The notes below the pieces were generated by a model. It made no database searches, was not told where the DNA came from, and saw only the letters and a list, made by a program, of their open reading frames with translations. A DNA stretch of 64,000 bases from Actinernus sp. WN-2022 (lineage: Eukaryota > Cnidaria > Anthozoa > Actiniaria > Actinernidae), in NCBI GenBank assembly GCA_030867875.1, contig JAOWCC010000019.1, positions 31,291,976 through 31,355,975 of the forward strand, written 5' to 3'. Both the position numbers and the translations under genes were made by a program. Positions 28,901 through 43,900 of the stretch are shown piece by piece (the first letter of the stretch is position 1; every line of letters begins with the position of its first letter).

Positions 28901-31900
28901 CATGCAACAGAGCAGAAAAATGAGATCTATTTAACCCAGCAGTCAGAGACAGCATCTACACCTCGATCAACAGGGATAACACTTGCCTTTACAACTCAGG
29001 AGATAGAAAATATACCAACAACCCATCAGAGAGAATTGTTACATTCAACAGAGCAAACTGAAAAGACACGGCCCACATCTCGGCATATAGAGACGTCAAC
29101 CAAAACCAAGCAGGTAGAACTATTACCTTCAACAGAGCAGGAAGAAAATACACATACAACGCGGCAGATAGGAACGATGCCCTACTCCCAGCAGACAGAT
29201 ATGTCAACTGCAACTCAACCTATGCAGCAAGTGAATTCTTCAATCAAACCGCAAATGAAGCAACTTGCCACAATAACGGAACAGACCATTACGACAAGAC
29301 GGCCACGTAGCAAGGAGCACATCTCGAAACCAAACCAACCTGTGCCTACAAGAGGAATTGGAAATCGTACTAAGACAGGACAATTTACGAAGGGACAATC
29401 GGAGCTACTTTCTACATCTGAGACACCTCTCACAACGAGAAAGAAAACAGAGCCAACTACTTTTGAACGACCTACGACAACGGCAGAGTCAGGTAATTTG
29501 ACGACGCCACAATTGTGTAACATCTGTGTTGTTCTAGGGGAAATGAGAGGGGATACATTTTGCTTGTTGGAAATCATACAGTATTTCTTATATAAAATAC
29601 GAAACATATTTATACACCGCGCAATAAATAAAGAACAAGTCATTTAATTTGTTACTGGAATATCTATTCGTTTAAACTGCCGAAAATGTACCATTTCGAT
29701 TTGCCAATTGGTGTTTTGTGTCAATAGGTCAATCAGTGTTAAAAATATCCGAAATAGTAAATAATATTCCCAAATTAGGCAAGTTAAACCACAGCATTTT
29801 AGGTGAGTTTACCGGTAAATCCTGTCCGCCATTCACTGGAATCCATTCTCATTATTCAGCGGAAGTGATGTCATACACTTAACATAACAACCACGTCGCA
29901 CGGAAAACTTTCTTCTTGTGTACGTGAAAATGTTTTTAGTAGAAATATGCCCCCAAGGCACTGTGTTGTGCAGCTGCCGTTGAGCGTATTTCATCACTTT
30001 CGCTAAATAACCCTTTGTATAAAGCTGAACAAAGGGAACGGCCTCCAGTAATGGCGGGCGTTTAGATTCAATAGACCAGTTAACGGTTCATGCGCCGTTG
30101 TGCAAATCCTTTGTCTATTTGGTGGGTAAGCAGATGCACCATTGTTAGACAATGGTAGCTCGCCAGTTGAAACAAAAAACTTGAACAACTGCGCATGAAC
30201 CGTAAACTGGTCTATATTCGGAGTTAAAAAAATTAGACTTCCTGTCGTCGTATCGAAAAACGATTTGAACTGGTAATAATATATCAACTGTACTTTATGG
30301 ATATGTAAAAACATTGATATGTCAAAATTGATTCGTAGGGATACTTTAAGTAACACATAAGTCATTTTATTATTATCCAACTTGTTTTGAAGAAATTGTC
30401 GGCAACATACAAGGGCTGGATGTTAACGCACCAGATGTCCTAGAATGGGGACCCTGGACCACGTGTTCAGCGTCCTGTGGCGGGGGATTTAAAGTTCGCG
30501 CCAGGGCATGCAAGAGAACAGAAAAAGGTCTTTGTATGACTGACGAGACACAGATTTCCTTCTGTAATGGTGAACCGTGTCGAAAGATGAGAAGGACATG
30601 GGGCTCGTGGGGATCCTGGAATGACTGCAGTGTCACCTGTGGAGCTGGGGCACGTGTCCGGTTTCGTTCGTGCCAGAGCGGCAGAAGTTTGGTGGGTTTC
30701 AGGTCTGGCTGTGTTGGACGAAGATATGATGTACAGCTTTGTAATATCCTTAGATGCCCCTCCAAAGGTCAGTTAAATGAATTATATTGTTACTAAAGCA
30801 CCGAAAACATTACATTACTGTTTATACTTTGACATTCAGGAAAACATCTACTGAATTACATACAACCAGGAGTCCATTACCAGGAGCGTCCATCTCCCAT
30901 ACTATGTCTATAACGCAGCGTATTTACACCTTGGGCTATTTATAGAACCAGATTTCATTGTTTTACAGACAATGTACCTTTTTGCGAACACAGAACGCAC
31001 GAATGAACGATACAGGTTATTATCTTCGCCGTTATATATCGTTTTTCTTTCGAACAAAGAAAAGCATTTATTCGTGGGAAAAATATCATTTAGGAAACAC
31101 ATTTATTCGTGGGGAAAAAATAAAAAATAGCCCAAGCTGTAAATACGCTGAGTTGCCTATATAGCACAGGTGGACGCTCCTAATAATGGGTTCCTGGTAC
31201 AACCAACGTTTTTTGGGGAAAGGTTCTGATTTTCTTTCACTCCTAGGCCTGCTGATTCAATAATATCGTTGTTCGTCCGGATTTAAAAAAAAGGGGATTG
31301 CGGCCGGTTATTTTATATATATTTTTAATTTCTTGTTTTTACTTTATTCTGATATTGTAAACGACTTGGTACGAGGATGTTTGGGCATATAGTTACTGTG
31401 TAGTTTCCTGTCACTTTTTATAGCAGTTCATGTAGTAAATCCATGGTACTTACTGACCAGTTTATTCTTGATCAGACTCGATGCTTAAAGGAGCTGTGTC
31501 ACGGCAACGGACACGCCTTTATGTTCCGGAACGGAACATTTTTTCCCCAGTGATTTTTATAAAAGCACACTTGTGGGATGGACGAAATCAAAGTAAATGT
31601 GCAAAAATTATTAACTAACTGTGCGTAGAGCTAGTCTTCAAGGAAAATATTGCATATCCTTTCAATCAAGCATTAACTGTTTGAAGCCAATTAACAGCCA
31701 CCAATCTTACATTGATGTCAGACATGCGCTAAACCATGACGCAGCGCCTTTAATAACAAATAAAAGAAAAAAAGAAAGCGGATTCAAAAAAGGAAGCGGA
31801 TTCAAAAAACGAAACGTGCGGGGATGTCTTTTCACTTGCCAAATGACCGGCCAGTAACAAGGAGATAGATAGATAGATAGCATGACTACCTTTGATACCC

Positions 31901-34900
31901 GATAAAGGCCCATGGCAAAAACGTCAGAGTAGAACTCCTGAACTCCTATATCTGAACTCCTATATCTCACAACTATCGGACCTGTTTTTGTTTACACTGC
32001 GCATGTCCGTGATGGAAACTATAACGCCGAACTCTAATTCTACACTTTTCATCACAATTTCAGAAACTCCTCTTCAACGTCCCATAACTTTTGTCTAATC
32101 GTTCGGCGCTCCAACCACTCTCCGTTTTCCAAATCTTCAAGAGACCTGTTGTCCAAAAACCCCACTAAGTGGTTTGGTGTTTTGCAGACTCTGCCTGACC
32201 GCGTTTTGTCGAATCCATTTTCTCGAGTGTTACATTTTTGAAAGTTACGTGTCTTATCAGGTCTGAAAACACTCGTGTGTCGTGTTTTTAAACCTGATAA
32301 AACACTATTACTCGTTTATTAAACATTACGTAAAGTACGTGTCCATTTATACTTTGTTCTGGCGAAGGGCTAAAATTCGAAACTGGAATATTCCAAGTAT
32401 TCCGTTAGCAAGCGATCGAGTATGATTGACTCTTTAACTAGTATTTTAACGCGGACCGTCTATTTGCTTACCCAATGTACAGAGGCCTTTTCAACTAAAA
32501 TTACCGATATACCTATTTATTTATATTAAACAGAAATCGTGGCTACATCTCAGCCCACGCACACGGCATCGAGTGTCTCTAACTTCACTTCCCTTGGTAT
32601 TCTTCAAGGTATAGTAAGTACAGTGAAAAATGTATTAGGCGTAACACCAGCAACAAGGATCCCTGCGAAACCAAGCCTATCACTTGATTCTACAAGTGAC
32701 AAAGTTGATATTACTACGCCACGAGAACAGAATTTACAAACCATGTCCACAGTTATATCCCATACAACGTCTCTACATATAGTTAAGAGAATTGGAACTT
32801 TCCGGACGTCAGAGGCAACCAGCACCCTAAATCCACTGACACCAACGCCAATGTCAATAATCATACAAGAAACAACCGCCATAACAATGGCAACACCGAC
32901 CCTTCGGTCTACTTATACTTCGGAGCGCGAGATTACGTCAGTAGGATTGAGTGCAACAGGCAAAGAGGTACCTTCTGTTTTCTCCACTGCTCGTCACATG
33001 TACGATAAAGAATACCTTTCAAACATTTTGACCAGCCCTTCTCGATCATATCTAGCCTTAATTGGTGCTACTGTATCTGCACTTCCCATGGTTGCTTTTA
33101 GCCTCTCTTCGCTGTCAGTGCGAAAGGGTTCCAAAGATTTAGCAGAGAATAATTCCAATATGATGCCTTCTTCATCACTGGTTACTTCATTACACGATGT
33201 CACATCGAAGTTAAATAACACTGTTGTCGACAGTAGTACGAAGCAAAACATACGAACAGTCAAGAACACAATTTCCACTGACAATCTAGCGATTCTGGAC
33301 GACCATAAGTCGATTACTTCACCCTTGACGATGGTGTTATCCCTATCCAAGGCATCGGCATTTTTAATACCATCGGATGCTATATTATCAACTTTGGCAT
33401 TATCAACCTTGTCTCTGCCATCCAAAGCAACTTCGCCGTTAATATCACCTACAACAACATCAAACTCAGTGGTTAATACTAATGAAGCGAAGGAAAACAC
33501 ACAAATAGTAAAATTATCCTCTGACAGTTCATCAATTCTGGATAACCATAAGTCTATTTCTTTACCGTTGTCGTCGGTGTTATCCCTAACCAATCAATCA
33601 GCATTTGCAACATCATCGGATGGTGTATCGGATACTCTATCAACAATGGGATTATCATCCGTCTTGTCTTCACCATCTCATGCAAACTTAGTGACAACAA
33701 CACCAACATTACCACCAACATCATCACTGTTAACATTACTATCATCATCGTCATCAGAATTACCTTTACCATCGCAATTACCATCGCTTTTCTCAGCGTC
33801 ATCGTTATCACCACAACCACCACCATCATTATCGTCATCAACGACGCCGTCATTGAAACAAGCACCAACAGACACTGATTCTAATCCTCAGTTGTCTTCC
33901 TCGAAACCTGTACGCGGCAGTCCAAAAACTACAGAGTCCTCTTCGTTCATCAAGTCGTTTTACACTAATGTTTCTACTTCTATAATGCACATGTCTAGTG
34001 TATTTGGGATTGAAGAGCAATCATCAGAGGAAATTAAGACAGAATCCTACGATAGCCACACATCTCAAGAAGAAACAATATTTCCTTCATCAACTACAAA
34101 GACAACAAGAGCACTAGCGACAAGAACCTCTTTATTTATGAATGATTATACCTTATCGACTTCGATAATCTCTGAGATGACTGCCAGACCGCCGACGGAC
34201 ATGCCGAGTAAGTCGGCAGGCATGTTTAGTGACATTACGACAATGACAGCACCCTTAGTGACACCGGCGTTCCAGAAAAAATCCAAGGCACACTCTCAGA
34301 TACCATCCCAGACATCATCTTACACGCCAAACAAGATACCATCCCAGGCGCCGCCTAAGGCGCAATCACAGGCACTGTCCAAGACGTCATCTCAGACACC
34401 ATACCAGATACCATCCCAGACATCATACAAGGCACCGTCTCAGACTCAATCTCATATACCGTTAAAGACACCACCTGAAACAACATTGCAGGTACCATCT
34501 CAGATCCCATTCCCGACAATGTCCCAGGAACCACTCCAGAAACCTTTCGAAACACTCTCTAAGGCACTATCTAAGGTGCAGTCACAGACACAGTCGAAGA
34601 TACTATCTCTAACACCGTCTCAAATACCACCCAGAATATCATCCAAGGCACAATTCCAGACACCATCCCCAACACCGTTTCAGGCACCATCTCAGATACT
34701 GTCTCAGACGCCATTCCAGAAACAACCCCAGCAACAGTATCAGACTCCGTCCCAGGCACCATCCGAAGCAACATTTCAGACACCATCCATGATACCGTAC
34801 CAGGATCAATCTCAGACACCGTCCTTGACGCCATCTGATACATCGTCCCGAAATCAATCTCAAACACTGTTCAAGAAGCCATCTGAGACACCATTCAAGG

Positions 34901-37900
34901 CACCATCTCAGACTGCATCCCAGACAACGTCCCACGTACCATCGCAGGCACCATCCGAAGCAACATCCAAGACACCGTCCCAGACTCCATCTCAGGCACC
35001 GTCTCAGACTCCGTCTCATACTCCATCTCAGGCACCATACCAGGGACCGTCTCAGATACAACTCCAGAAAACGTTCGAAACACAATATGAAGCACTATCC
35101 CAGACATCATCCCCAACACCGTCTCAGGCACCATCCCAGATACCGTCTCAGACACCGTTTCATAAGCCATCTGAGACACCATTCAAAGCACTATCTCAGA
35201 CTGCATCACAGACAATTCCCGAGGTACCATCGCATGAACCATCCGAAGCAACATCCCAGACACCGTCCCAGACTCGATCTCAGACACCGTCTCAGGCACA
35301 ATCTCAGGCACCGTCTCCGACTCCGTCCCAGACACAATTCGAAGCCACATCCCAGACACTGTCCCATGTACCATCTCAGATACCGTCCCAGATACCACCC
35401 AAGACATCATCCAAGGCGCAATTTCAGACACCGTCATTGCCATCATCCAAGGCACCATCTCAGACACCTTCCAAGACACTATCTCCGACTCCATCCCAAA
35501 CACTATCAAAGGCACCATCCGAAGCAACATACCATACACCATTCAAGGCACCATCTCCGACTGCATCCCATACAATGTCCCAGGTACCATCGCATTCACA
35601 ATCTCAAGCACCATCCCAGACACCATCCCAAACACTGTCTCAGGCATCATCCCAGTCACCGTCCCAGAAACCATCCCAGGCACAATCACTGTCGAAGGCT
35701 CCATCTCCGACCCCGTTACAGAAACCATCCCAGTTATCGTCCCAGGTACCATCCCAAGCACCATCCGAAGCAATATCTCAGACACCATTCAAGATGCCAT
35801 CTAAAACACCATTCCAGGTACCATCTCAGACTTCGTCCAAGGCACAGTTCCAGACACCGTCAGCGACATTATCCAAGACACCACTTCAGACACCATTCCA
35901 AACGCCGTCTCATGCACTACCCCAGGCACCTTTTCAGACATCAGCCAAGGCACCATACCAGGTACCGTCTCAGTCACCATCTAAGGCGCAATCACAGACA
36001 CCGTCCCACATATCACCTAAGGCGCAATTCCAGTCACGGTCCCCGTCATCATCCAAGGTACCATTCCATACAATGTCCCAAGTACCATCTCAGCTACCAT
36101 CCGAAGCAACATTCCAGACAGCGTTGCAGGTACCATTCCAAGAACCTTCCGAAGCACCCTCTCAGACACTATCTAAGGTGCAATCACAGGCACAGTCCAA
36201 GATACTATCTCTGTCACCATCCCAGATACCACCCAGAACTTTATCCAAGGCGCAATTCCAGACACTGTCATCGCCATTATCCACGGCACCACTTCAGATA
36301 CCATCCCAAACTGCGTCTCAGACACCATCTCAGTCACCGTCTCAGTCACCATCTAAGGCGCAAGTCCAGTCACGGTCTCCGTCATCATCCAAGGCACCAT
36401 TCCATACAATGTCCCAGGTACCATCGCAGCTACCATCCGAAGCAACATCCCAGACATCGTTCCAGTATCTATCTCAGACACCGCTCAAGACATCATCTGA
36501 GACAACATCTGAGACACCATCTCAGAGACCATCTCAGAGACCATCCCAGATACTACCCAAGACATCATCCAAGGCGCAATTTCAGACACCGTCATTGACA
36601 TCATCCAAGAAACCATCTCAGACACCATCCAAGGCACTATCTCAGACTCCATCCCAGACGCCATCAAAGGCACCATCAGAAACAATATACCATACACCGT
36701 CCCGGACACAGTCCCAGACTCCATCTCGGACACCGTTCAAGACTCCATCTGAGACCCCATTCCAGGTACGATCTCAGATTCCTTCCCAGACAACATCCCA
36801 GGTCCCATCCCAGAAACCATCCAAAGCACCATCCCAGACACCATCACAGTCAGGTGAGAACAGAAAATTAGTTATTAGATTATTGAACAAAATTACCGAT
36901 TTTGTTCTATCGTATTCAGATACCGATCCAATATATAGAGGTTATTGGTCGACTGAGGTTAACCAGCTAATACGCGGCTATGTATTTTGGCGAGTCTTTT
37001 GGCGATCCAAAATGCATATGACGAGTAAAATTACACAGCTGGTTGGTCGAATAATAAGTTTTTTTATTATATAAATCTGAAAAACAAATACCCGCAACTC
37101 GGAAAGCCATTTTACTTTTACTACCACAATACGGTTTCATTTTTCTTCCGTGCTTGTGCATATTGCATGAGCTCTTTGCAGATTTATATGATAACAGTTA
37201 TTCTAAGCCTTGTATAAGTTCGATTATGCCCATCGCTAAACCATCATCACTTAAATTAGGATGGCTAACTAGTGTACATCCCAGAGTTAATACAGAGAGT
37301 TTAAAGAATACTTTAAAAATAGGCTAATATTTAAGTAGAACCTAGAGCTTTATAATTCCTAGTTTCTTTCTCTTATTCAAGTGTATATACTGATTTTATT
37401 GTCGCATCTGAGATTATTAAGTTGTAACATGCACATCTGAAAGTACTGCCTTTTATAAAGGTGCTGCCTTTTGAAAACACTCAATGTAAAACTGCAAGGC
37501 TGGTTTACCTTTACCTTTTCCCCTTGGCTAACCTCATCTAGAGCTTGTTTGAAAAAACTGTTGGCACAGCAATATAAAAAAGGTATTCATTCATATAGCG
37601 CAAATTCCATGGGTATATTCAAATGCGCGTCACAAGGTTATTTTTATGATACGGACTGCTATTGTGGCGCAATGTGCTGCCATGCAGTTTACAATCATGA
37701 GTGATTGTTAGTACCTCAGAATACCAGGCTGTTGTATCTGGAGATCATCCCCTACTCTTTCTCGAAATAACACAACAGGTTCTTTTACGCACACCTCAAC
37801 ATAGATTAGAAAGGAAGGAGACAAGGCCAGCGGCTTATACGTCCCTGCCCAAGGACGCGGCCCGGATTCGAACCCCCGACCTTCCGCACTCTAGACTTTG

Positions 37901-40900
37901 CTCTACCAACTGAGCTAACCAGTGCAGACGAACCAAAGGTTAAAAGTTTGTTATTCGATGATGTCTTTTCTCTTTTCCCAGTGCAATGTATCTCCTGTAA
38001 GCTAAAACCGCGAAGACTTCAAAGGGCATTTTGCAAAACCGATGCAGGTGAGTGATAAAATTACTTTAATAAGACGAAGTATTTATAGTGCACTCCTACG
38101 AACCAGTCAATGTGTGTTCTTTGGACGTTTCCTGAATGTTTTAAAATCTTTTTTTCCCTGATTGTTTTAAAAACATTCTTTATTAACGACTCATCTTGCC
38201 TTTTGCCGCGTTTCCTCGATCAGTTTTTCTACGCAATTCAAGACTATGAAAGTAAATATCTATGTATCTGTTTGATCCTGTATAGTTATCCATGCAAATA
38301 TAACAAAGGAATCACGTACCGCCACCAATCGTACCACGTACCACGCTACCATTCTCACTACGTACAGAAGCACGGTAAAGCTGCCTCACGATATTCTCAT
38401 TCGTGTGGCAGACGAAAGGTGTCCGTGTCCTCGCCTACTGGTCGGCATGGAGTATGTGCTGATCGGAAGATTGAAAACAACCAAGAAGGGAGCATTTAGA
38501 ATTGCTTTGACTCGCAGGAGCTTTGTTGAAAGATGGAATGAGAATATCGAGAAGAGGATGAATATAGCAAGGAGAAAATGTCAGATGGCTAGAGTGGATG
38601 CCACAACTCAGTCACAGCTTGGAATAAATGGAACGATACCAACACACATAACTGGTTCGTGTAAGTTTTGTCTATTTTATGTATTTTCCCATATTTTAGG
38701 CCAGGTGTTCTCTAAAAATGACATTTCTGAACAATAATCACCAAAACACAATTTAAAAACACTCTTAAAAGAAATCTTAAAAAGAAATAGAAAACGTTAT
38801 CATTGCCTTTAATATATTATTTAACAAATAGATTCCATTCTGCCGTGCGTCTGTCCTCTTATAGATGCACAGATGACGTCACAATGTGAAGAGAACAAAG
38901 AAGTGCGCTACGTTACGCAGTCGAGTGGTGTAACCGATGTAACCAAACTCATTAATAATTCATGATATTCATCCAATAGAGGGACTGTATTTGGTCACAT
39001 GCATAGGTCTTGAAACCCGGTCAAACCCTTGTTTGGGCTGCTTCGTCAGATGCATGAAACACCAGTTCCAAACGCACAAGTGTTTGATCAGATTTTCAAC
39101 CCTAGTGATCAATATTTCTTAATCATCATATTCATGAACCACTAACTACTTATACATACTGATAAACTACACGAAAGGAGTGAAGAAGTGAAGAACCTAG
39201 TGCCTCTAGCTACTGGAGTTCGAACCTCGACACTTCCGACTGCTTGTACTAACTCTTGGCCACTACACTACTGAGAACGCTAATTGAAATCACTGTCAAA
39301 AAAGGAATAATAAGCCATCTATGGAATAATTATATACAACAGTCAAACGGTAAACAATAAATACTTGCTAATGATGTTTGAAAAGAAGCGTATGTAAATG
39401 TTCGGTTTAGCCATTCACACGAGAAGTCATTTCAAACACTCATTGTTCGTATTTCATCAGGGGATTCCAAACATTTCGAAAACAATAAATATTTGGAACC
39501 CCTGAGAAAACACTCCAATTCGTGTTTGAAATAGTGCTTCTCTTCACGTTGTGACGTCATCTGTGTATGTATAAGAGGACAGACTTGAATCTATTTGTTT
39601 TATATAATAATGGAAACTAACAACTATAAAAATATCCAATCAAAACGATTTGAGGAATTGGTTGCGCGCGCTCATGACGCCATCCATGTGTGTGTCCTCT
39701 AATAACACACGGCTCTTGACCAATCAGAGCGTGCGTTTCGGACTGATAATTATATAATGTATTATCGTAAATTGATGTTGTTTACAGTGGAGACACAACC
39801 AACCACCCAACCACTCAGACTTACAACTTCTCTCAAAAGAAGGATAATAACCAGCACTAAACAACCTTCAACAACACATTTACCTGTTACCTCTCGCCCG
39901 AATACCACCAGGACTGTGCCGTCGTCAAGTAAGTCAATTATATATCATCGTTGGAACTGCCTTCCCAATCCAATTGGCGATTGGTTTCTGAAACATATAT
40001 GTTGAAAAAGAAATTATATTAATTGAAAAAATGATCACCAGTACCTCGACTATTTGGGTTGGGAATGGGCCTTTTGCAGGAATGCAATCACGTGGTTGTA
40101 CTGGACGGCAAATAATCTGACTTCATATATTTAACGGTACTTGTACGATATCGGTGGTGGTATTATCAAAACCTGTTTGTAAAGGGTGGGGTTACCTCCT
40201 TTAACCCAAGAAGGTCCTTGGCGCTTTTAAGTCCCCACCTTTGCTGGGCAAATTATATTTTTCTAAAAATAAGATCTGTAATGATATAAATATTAATGAG
40301 TTATTAAAGCGGCTATGTGCTCAAAATTTGCACATAGCCAGATTAATCCAACTCAGTAGTTTTGTGTTTCTGTCCCGCAAACCGAGCTCAACATTGACAG
40401 AAAGTCCATCATATATAATCATAATTCAGGGAAGGACATAAAAGCTATTTTCCTCCTTCAAACGATTGTCGATTTTTCTATAACAGCATTTAGAAGTTTG
40501 TTTGCCGTCCAGTAAAGCCGTAGTGCTTTTCCCATGGGAATACGAGCGCAATTCATTCGTTAACGAAGTATTTTATCAGCACGTGACTGTTTCCTACAAA
40601 AGGCCTTTTGCTCATTATTGCATTTCTCTTCGATTAACCTTTTTATTCGTTTTACAGAGATCACGTGTCCACCTTGCCGTACGTCCCGTAAAAAGACTAG
40701 ACTGTACTGTTCCAGTGATTACGGTATGTCCGCTTGCCATGCGATCTAAATCCTAGTTTAAATATGTAGAGGAAATCACATGACATGCTCGTGTTATACG
40801 TGATTTATGGGCATTGCATGTTGAAAGTTCTTATAAGGCGAGTGCAAGCAGTTCATGCGATTTTTTGCTTTTAATATACTGAGCAAACATTTGCTGGTAG

Positions 40901-43900
40901 CGTGCAACTGCGATCAATAACCTTTTTATGCTCTCGTTATTGACCAGTCAGAATCCAGATAGTTTGTTGAGCATATGATAAGGTAGAAGATTATCATGTA
41001 AAGCATATTCGAAATAGAAAGCGTCATCTGATTGACTAAAAAACATGTTCATTCCCGCGTGTTTATAACATAAAATAATGAAACGATAATCGTTAATGTT
41101 CAAAGAATGTATAACGGCTGCACAGCGTGTATAACTAAGTGCTATTTACTTGTTTTTCAGTTATTCATGTAGAAATAGACAAAGAGTACCTCGTTAATAA
41201 CAAGACCATGTACCATGGCTACGTGCGGAGCACATACAGGAGTGCGGTAGAGCTACCTGACGAGGTGTTCATTCGCGTGTCTGGGGATAATTGTCCGTGC
41301 CCAAAGCTACTGGTTGGTATGGACTACGTGCTGATGGGAAAATTGAGAAAAACGAAGAAAAGGAAGCCTAGACTTTTGCTAAACCGCCGAAGTTATGTAC
41401 AGGAATGGAGTAATAGTTTTGAAGCAGAAGTTGGATTGCTTAGTGGACGGTGCAGGGTTCCTGTGGTGAATGTGTCTTCTTTGCCCGTAACATCTTTACC
41501 CGCCACCAACTTCACAGGAGAGACACAATCACCAGGTAAGGATTGGTAGTTATTGAAATGACGTGGAAAAGGTTTGTTGGGTAATTATATCCATAAATGT
41601 TTCTGCAAAAGACTTTAAAGGCAAATGTATAGTAATCTATATTTACCAAAGTGACTGAGTCAATAAATTCGGAGATTTATTTTTTAATCTTCAATTACCT
41701 CTAAAGCCGATGATACACGGTTCAACATTTGTTGCCAACATGTGAAATATTTGTTGGCAACAAATGTTGAAGCGTGTTGAATGCTGAAAGAAGCGAGTCA
41801 ACATGTTGAACGATGTTGCAGAAACTAAAGACGTGCTCCATTCCATTCAACAAGTTGCAACATCATTCAACATGTTGACTCGCAACAAATGTTGAACGAT
41901 GCAGGCAACAAATGTTGAACTGAGTATCATCGGCTTGATACATCTGCTAATTTGGAATAAAAAATGTTTTTAATAAAGAAACTTTCGGAAATGGAAATAG
42001 GTCAAAAGGCCGGTGCTTTGAAACGAATGAAGCAATGACTACTTCAGCATTGGAGCGGAATCACCATAGGGTCATCTAAGCCTAAAATACCGTAAAGATT
42101 CGATTAAGCGCCTTAATTTTTGAGGGTCGAAGGGGGGCGCTTATTCGGGAGGGGGTGCTTATTTCATTCTTTAAAAAATGCTGCAATCCGAGTCAATAAC
42201 ACTGAAAACATAACTTTTATTAAGATCCTAACAAGAACTGTAACATGTAAAAAAACCTGGTCGCGTGTCAGTCAATGGCTGAGTCAGTATTTTCAGGGCC
42301 CGAAGTAATACCGTACAGATAATATCAGTAAGTGTTGAAAAGGTCGCTGGTATTCAATCCATGACAATTTCATCGGGGGGGGGGCGCTTATTTGGGAGGG
42401 GGCGCTTATTTCAGAAAACGCAGTGGAAGGGGGGCGCTTATTCGAGTGGGGGTGCTTATTTGAAGGAGGGGCGCTTAATCGAATCTTTACGGTACCCCCA
42501 TAATGTCACAAGTCAAATTTAGATTCGACAAACTAGAATCAAATATAATATTGTTATTCCATCCTCTTGAACAATACTTAATTTGCCTTATTCTTGTTAG
42601 TCTCAACTTCATCTGGTTTGTCCACTTTACGAGTGGTGAACAGCACGACTTCCCCATCAACGTCAGGACATGTCGTTCACGTTACAACGCCCCTACCAGG
42701 TAAACACTTTATTTTGGCACTTTTTCAAGTCCTATAATTCATGACATATTCAGATCTTTATGGCCCTCGCCGTTCTTACTCTTTAAAATTGGACAGCATT
42801 TTATTTATTATGCGAAACTTCTTCTCTGCCAACAAGGGCTATGACTGTTGTCCATGATGCAAATTCAAGAGGTGCAACATGCATTTTCAAAGGTTTCTTA
42901 GCTTGAAATCATTGAGGTTCATGTAAATTTTAATTTCAACTACGAAGATGGCCATAAAGAACCACAAGAGTTGTTACTTCTTAACAACAGACCACTGATG
43001 AAGTTCGCGGTTTTCCCGACATTTTGATCGAGGTGCAAAAATGTTCGATGTGGAAATTTCTAAAGTTTGGAGCTCTGTCATCTAGTGAATATATACCCAA
43101 ACAACCTCAAATTTTGTCAAGACTGTGAATAAAGTATATGAAGTTTAAAGGTAATTACTGTTCACATGAGAACGTTTCGAAAACTTACCTGTTCACGCAG
43201 GAAACTAACATTTGTTTTATGTTTAGAAGAGCAACTCAATCCAGCTCAAATTTCACCCATTTATTGACACTTTAATATATCATTATACTGAAAACGTAAT
43301 GTTTTTGTATGGAATACTCGCTAAATGCTAGAGTCCAAAACTCGCCAAAAGGTCCACATATTTTCTTATAAATCCCACACTTTTACACCTCATTCAAAAT
43401 GTCTGAAAAACCGCGAACTGGTCTATTAAAATACTTTTATTTTCTAATAGTAGAATGTCCTGATTGTAAGACCTCCTACGACAAGGAAACTCTCTTCTGC
43501 TCCAGTGAACATGGTAAGTCACAAGCCTGCTGGTCAGTGTGGAGGGTTGAGGGTCTTATTCCTAGCCTGCATGACCAACACTCAGAGAAGTGAAGCTGAG
43601 AAGAGGGTACAGAAGAAAAGTTTTCTATTCCCTCAGTGTCCCTTTTCTCTCTCGATCTTGCTGCCTCGTGATTTATGTGTCCTGTTCTTACGGTCTTAGT
43701 CATGGAACAGGCTTTTCAACTTAGCGATTGCTAAGATGCAAAAATACAGTGCAGGTATACTTGAGCAGTGTATTTTGGCACGCTACCGTTATGAAAATTT
43801 GCTCGATCACGTTTTCTCGTTTTCATTTTCACTAGTGGTCCTTGTACGAATAACAAAACTTCGCACTTCTGTGAACCGAACGGTCTACTATGCAACCATA

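Noticed and set aside
35087..36598. 503-residue Arg/His-rich open frame on the + strand within exon 11
   Set aside because: A shifted-frame by-product of the 12-bp repeat. The P-S-Q frame has matching phase-1 splice sites at both ends and this one does not.
33554..36733. Several Met/Val/Asp-rich antisense frames in exon 11
   Set aside because: Also by-products of the 12-bp and Ser-rich repeat; none has features of a gene.
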